Source: Methylosinus sp. Sm6 (GTDB taxonomy: Bacteria; Pseudomonadota; Alphaproteobacteria; Rhizobiales; Beijerinckiaceae). Taken from it: 40,655 nucleotides of DNA. Location: positions 1 through 40,655 of the forward strand of contig NZ_JAINDZ010000041.1 in NCBI RefSeq assembly GCF_019802345.1, read 5' to 3'. Shown here one piece after another: positions 40,537 to 40,655 of the stretch; the first letter of the stretch is position 1, and each line of letters begins with the position of its first letter. Both the position numbers and the translations under genes were made by a program. A model generated the notes under the pieces. That model made no database searches. It was not told where the DNA came from and worked only from the letters and a program-made list of their open reading frames with translations.

Positions 40537-40655
40537 CCTCGTCCTGAGGAGCCGCCGCAGGCGGCGTCTCGGAGGACGGCCGCGGGGCACAACCAAAGGA
40601 TTCTTCCCATTGCCATCCTTCGAGACGCTCGCTTCGCGGGCTCCTCAGGATGAGG
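40537..40655. repeat. Inverted pair of REP-type palindromes at window edge
   Basis: The left element (40537-40577) reads CTCGTCCTGAGGAGCCGCCG followed by CAGGCGGCGTCTCGGAGGAC. The right element (40614-40655) reads CATCCTTCGAGACGCTCGCT then TCGCGGGCTCCTCAGGATGAGG, in the opposite orientation. It is the same family as 6792-6899. A 36-nt spacer with no gene separates them. The right element may continue beyond the window. Confidence 0.8.

Overview
The window is GC-rich, densely packed bacterial DNA. The gene set points to an alphaproteobacterium of the order Hyphomicrobiales: TrcR (DUF1013), a pyruvate kinase gene coupled to a DUF1036 gene, a GAF-containing nitrogen-PTS enzyme I, a HemB without the zinc cysteine triplet, and REP-type palindromes common in that order. 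A methanotroph such as Methylosinus or Methylocystis is possible. That is an impression only, because no diagnostic methane-oxidation gene lies in the window. No rRNA, tRNA, CRISPR array, insertion sequence or prophage was seen.

Layout. (1) 350-6354 is a secreted phosphatase and heme-peroxidase cluster. On the minus strand a di-heme cytochrome c peroxidase is followed by an AcpA-like acid phosphatase. Divergent from it, on the plus strand, is a tight run of a second di-heme peroxidase, a Tat-exported metallophosphoesterase, a mono-heme cytochrome c and a 77-residue cysteine-rich exported protein. A Pho-box-like sequence lies in the shared 400-bp control region. (2) 6359-9841: two unknown genes, a REP pair, panE and guaB. 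(3) 10104-13304: a PhoX/DUF839-type secreted protein whose mRNA leader can pair with its own ribosome binding site and start codon, then suhB and a GNAT acetyltransferase. (4) 13295-16341: pyk, a DUF1036 gene and hemB. (5) 16533-18039: a proline-rich exported protein, a lysine/alanine-rich histone H1-like protein with perfect tandem DNA repeats, and about 600 bp of non-coding palindromic DNA.

(6) 18040-23609 is the gatC-gatA-aroQ-[AAA ATPase-DUF4276]-gatB strand. The amidotransferase genes are separated by a translationally coupled ATPase/TOPRIM-like pair that resembles a split OLD-family, defence-type module. This is my strongest candidate for an undescribed system. (7) 23755-28535: ruvX, a glycine-rich exported protein, a small conserved protein, plsY-dprA, and a GT-D-like glycosyltransferase gene that looks less GC-biased than its neighbours. 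(8) 28612-34173: an ABC exporter, a 58-residue glycine-zipper membrane protein, trcR and ligA. The N-terminus of ligA appears to be encoded by an invading dispersed repeat. (9) 34327-34880: a DUF433/DUF5615 toxin-antitoxin pair whose toxin gene carries an in-frame amber stop. (10) 34906-40348: a membrane PAS-GGDEF-EAL protein with degenerate catalytic motifs, divergent from ptsP. The window ends in REP-type repeats.

Three secreted phosphatase-type genes, suhB and the Pho-box-like site give the first 13 kb a phosphate-scavenging flavour. Most of the rest is housekeeping: translation fidelity, nucleotide, heme and lipid synthesis, DNA ligation and uptake. The accessory insertions are the ATPase/DUF4276 pair, the glycosyltransferase, the broken toxin-antitoxin pair and the repeats.
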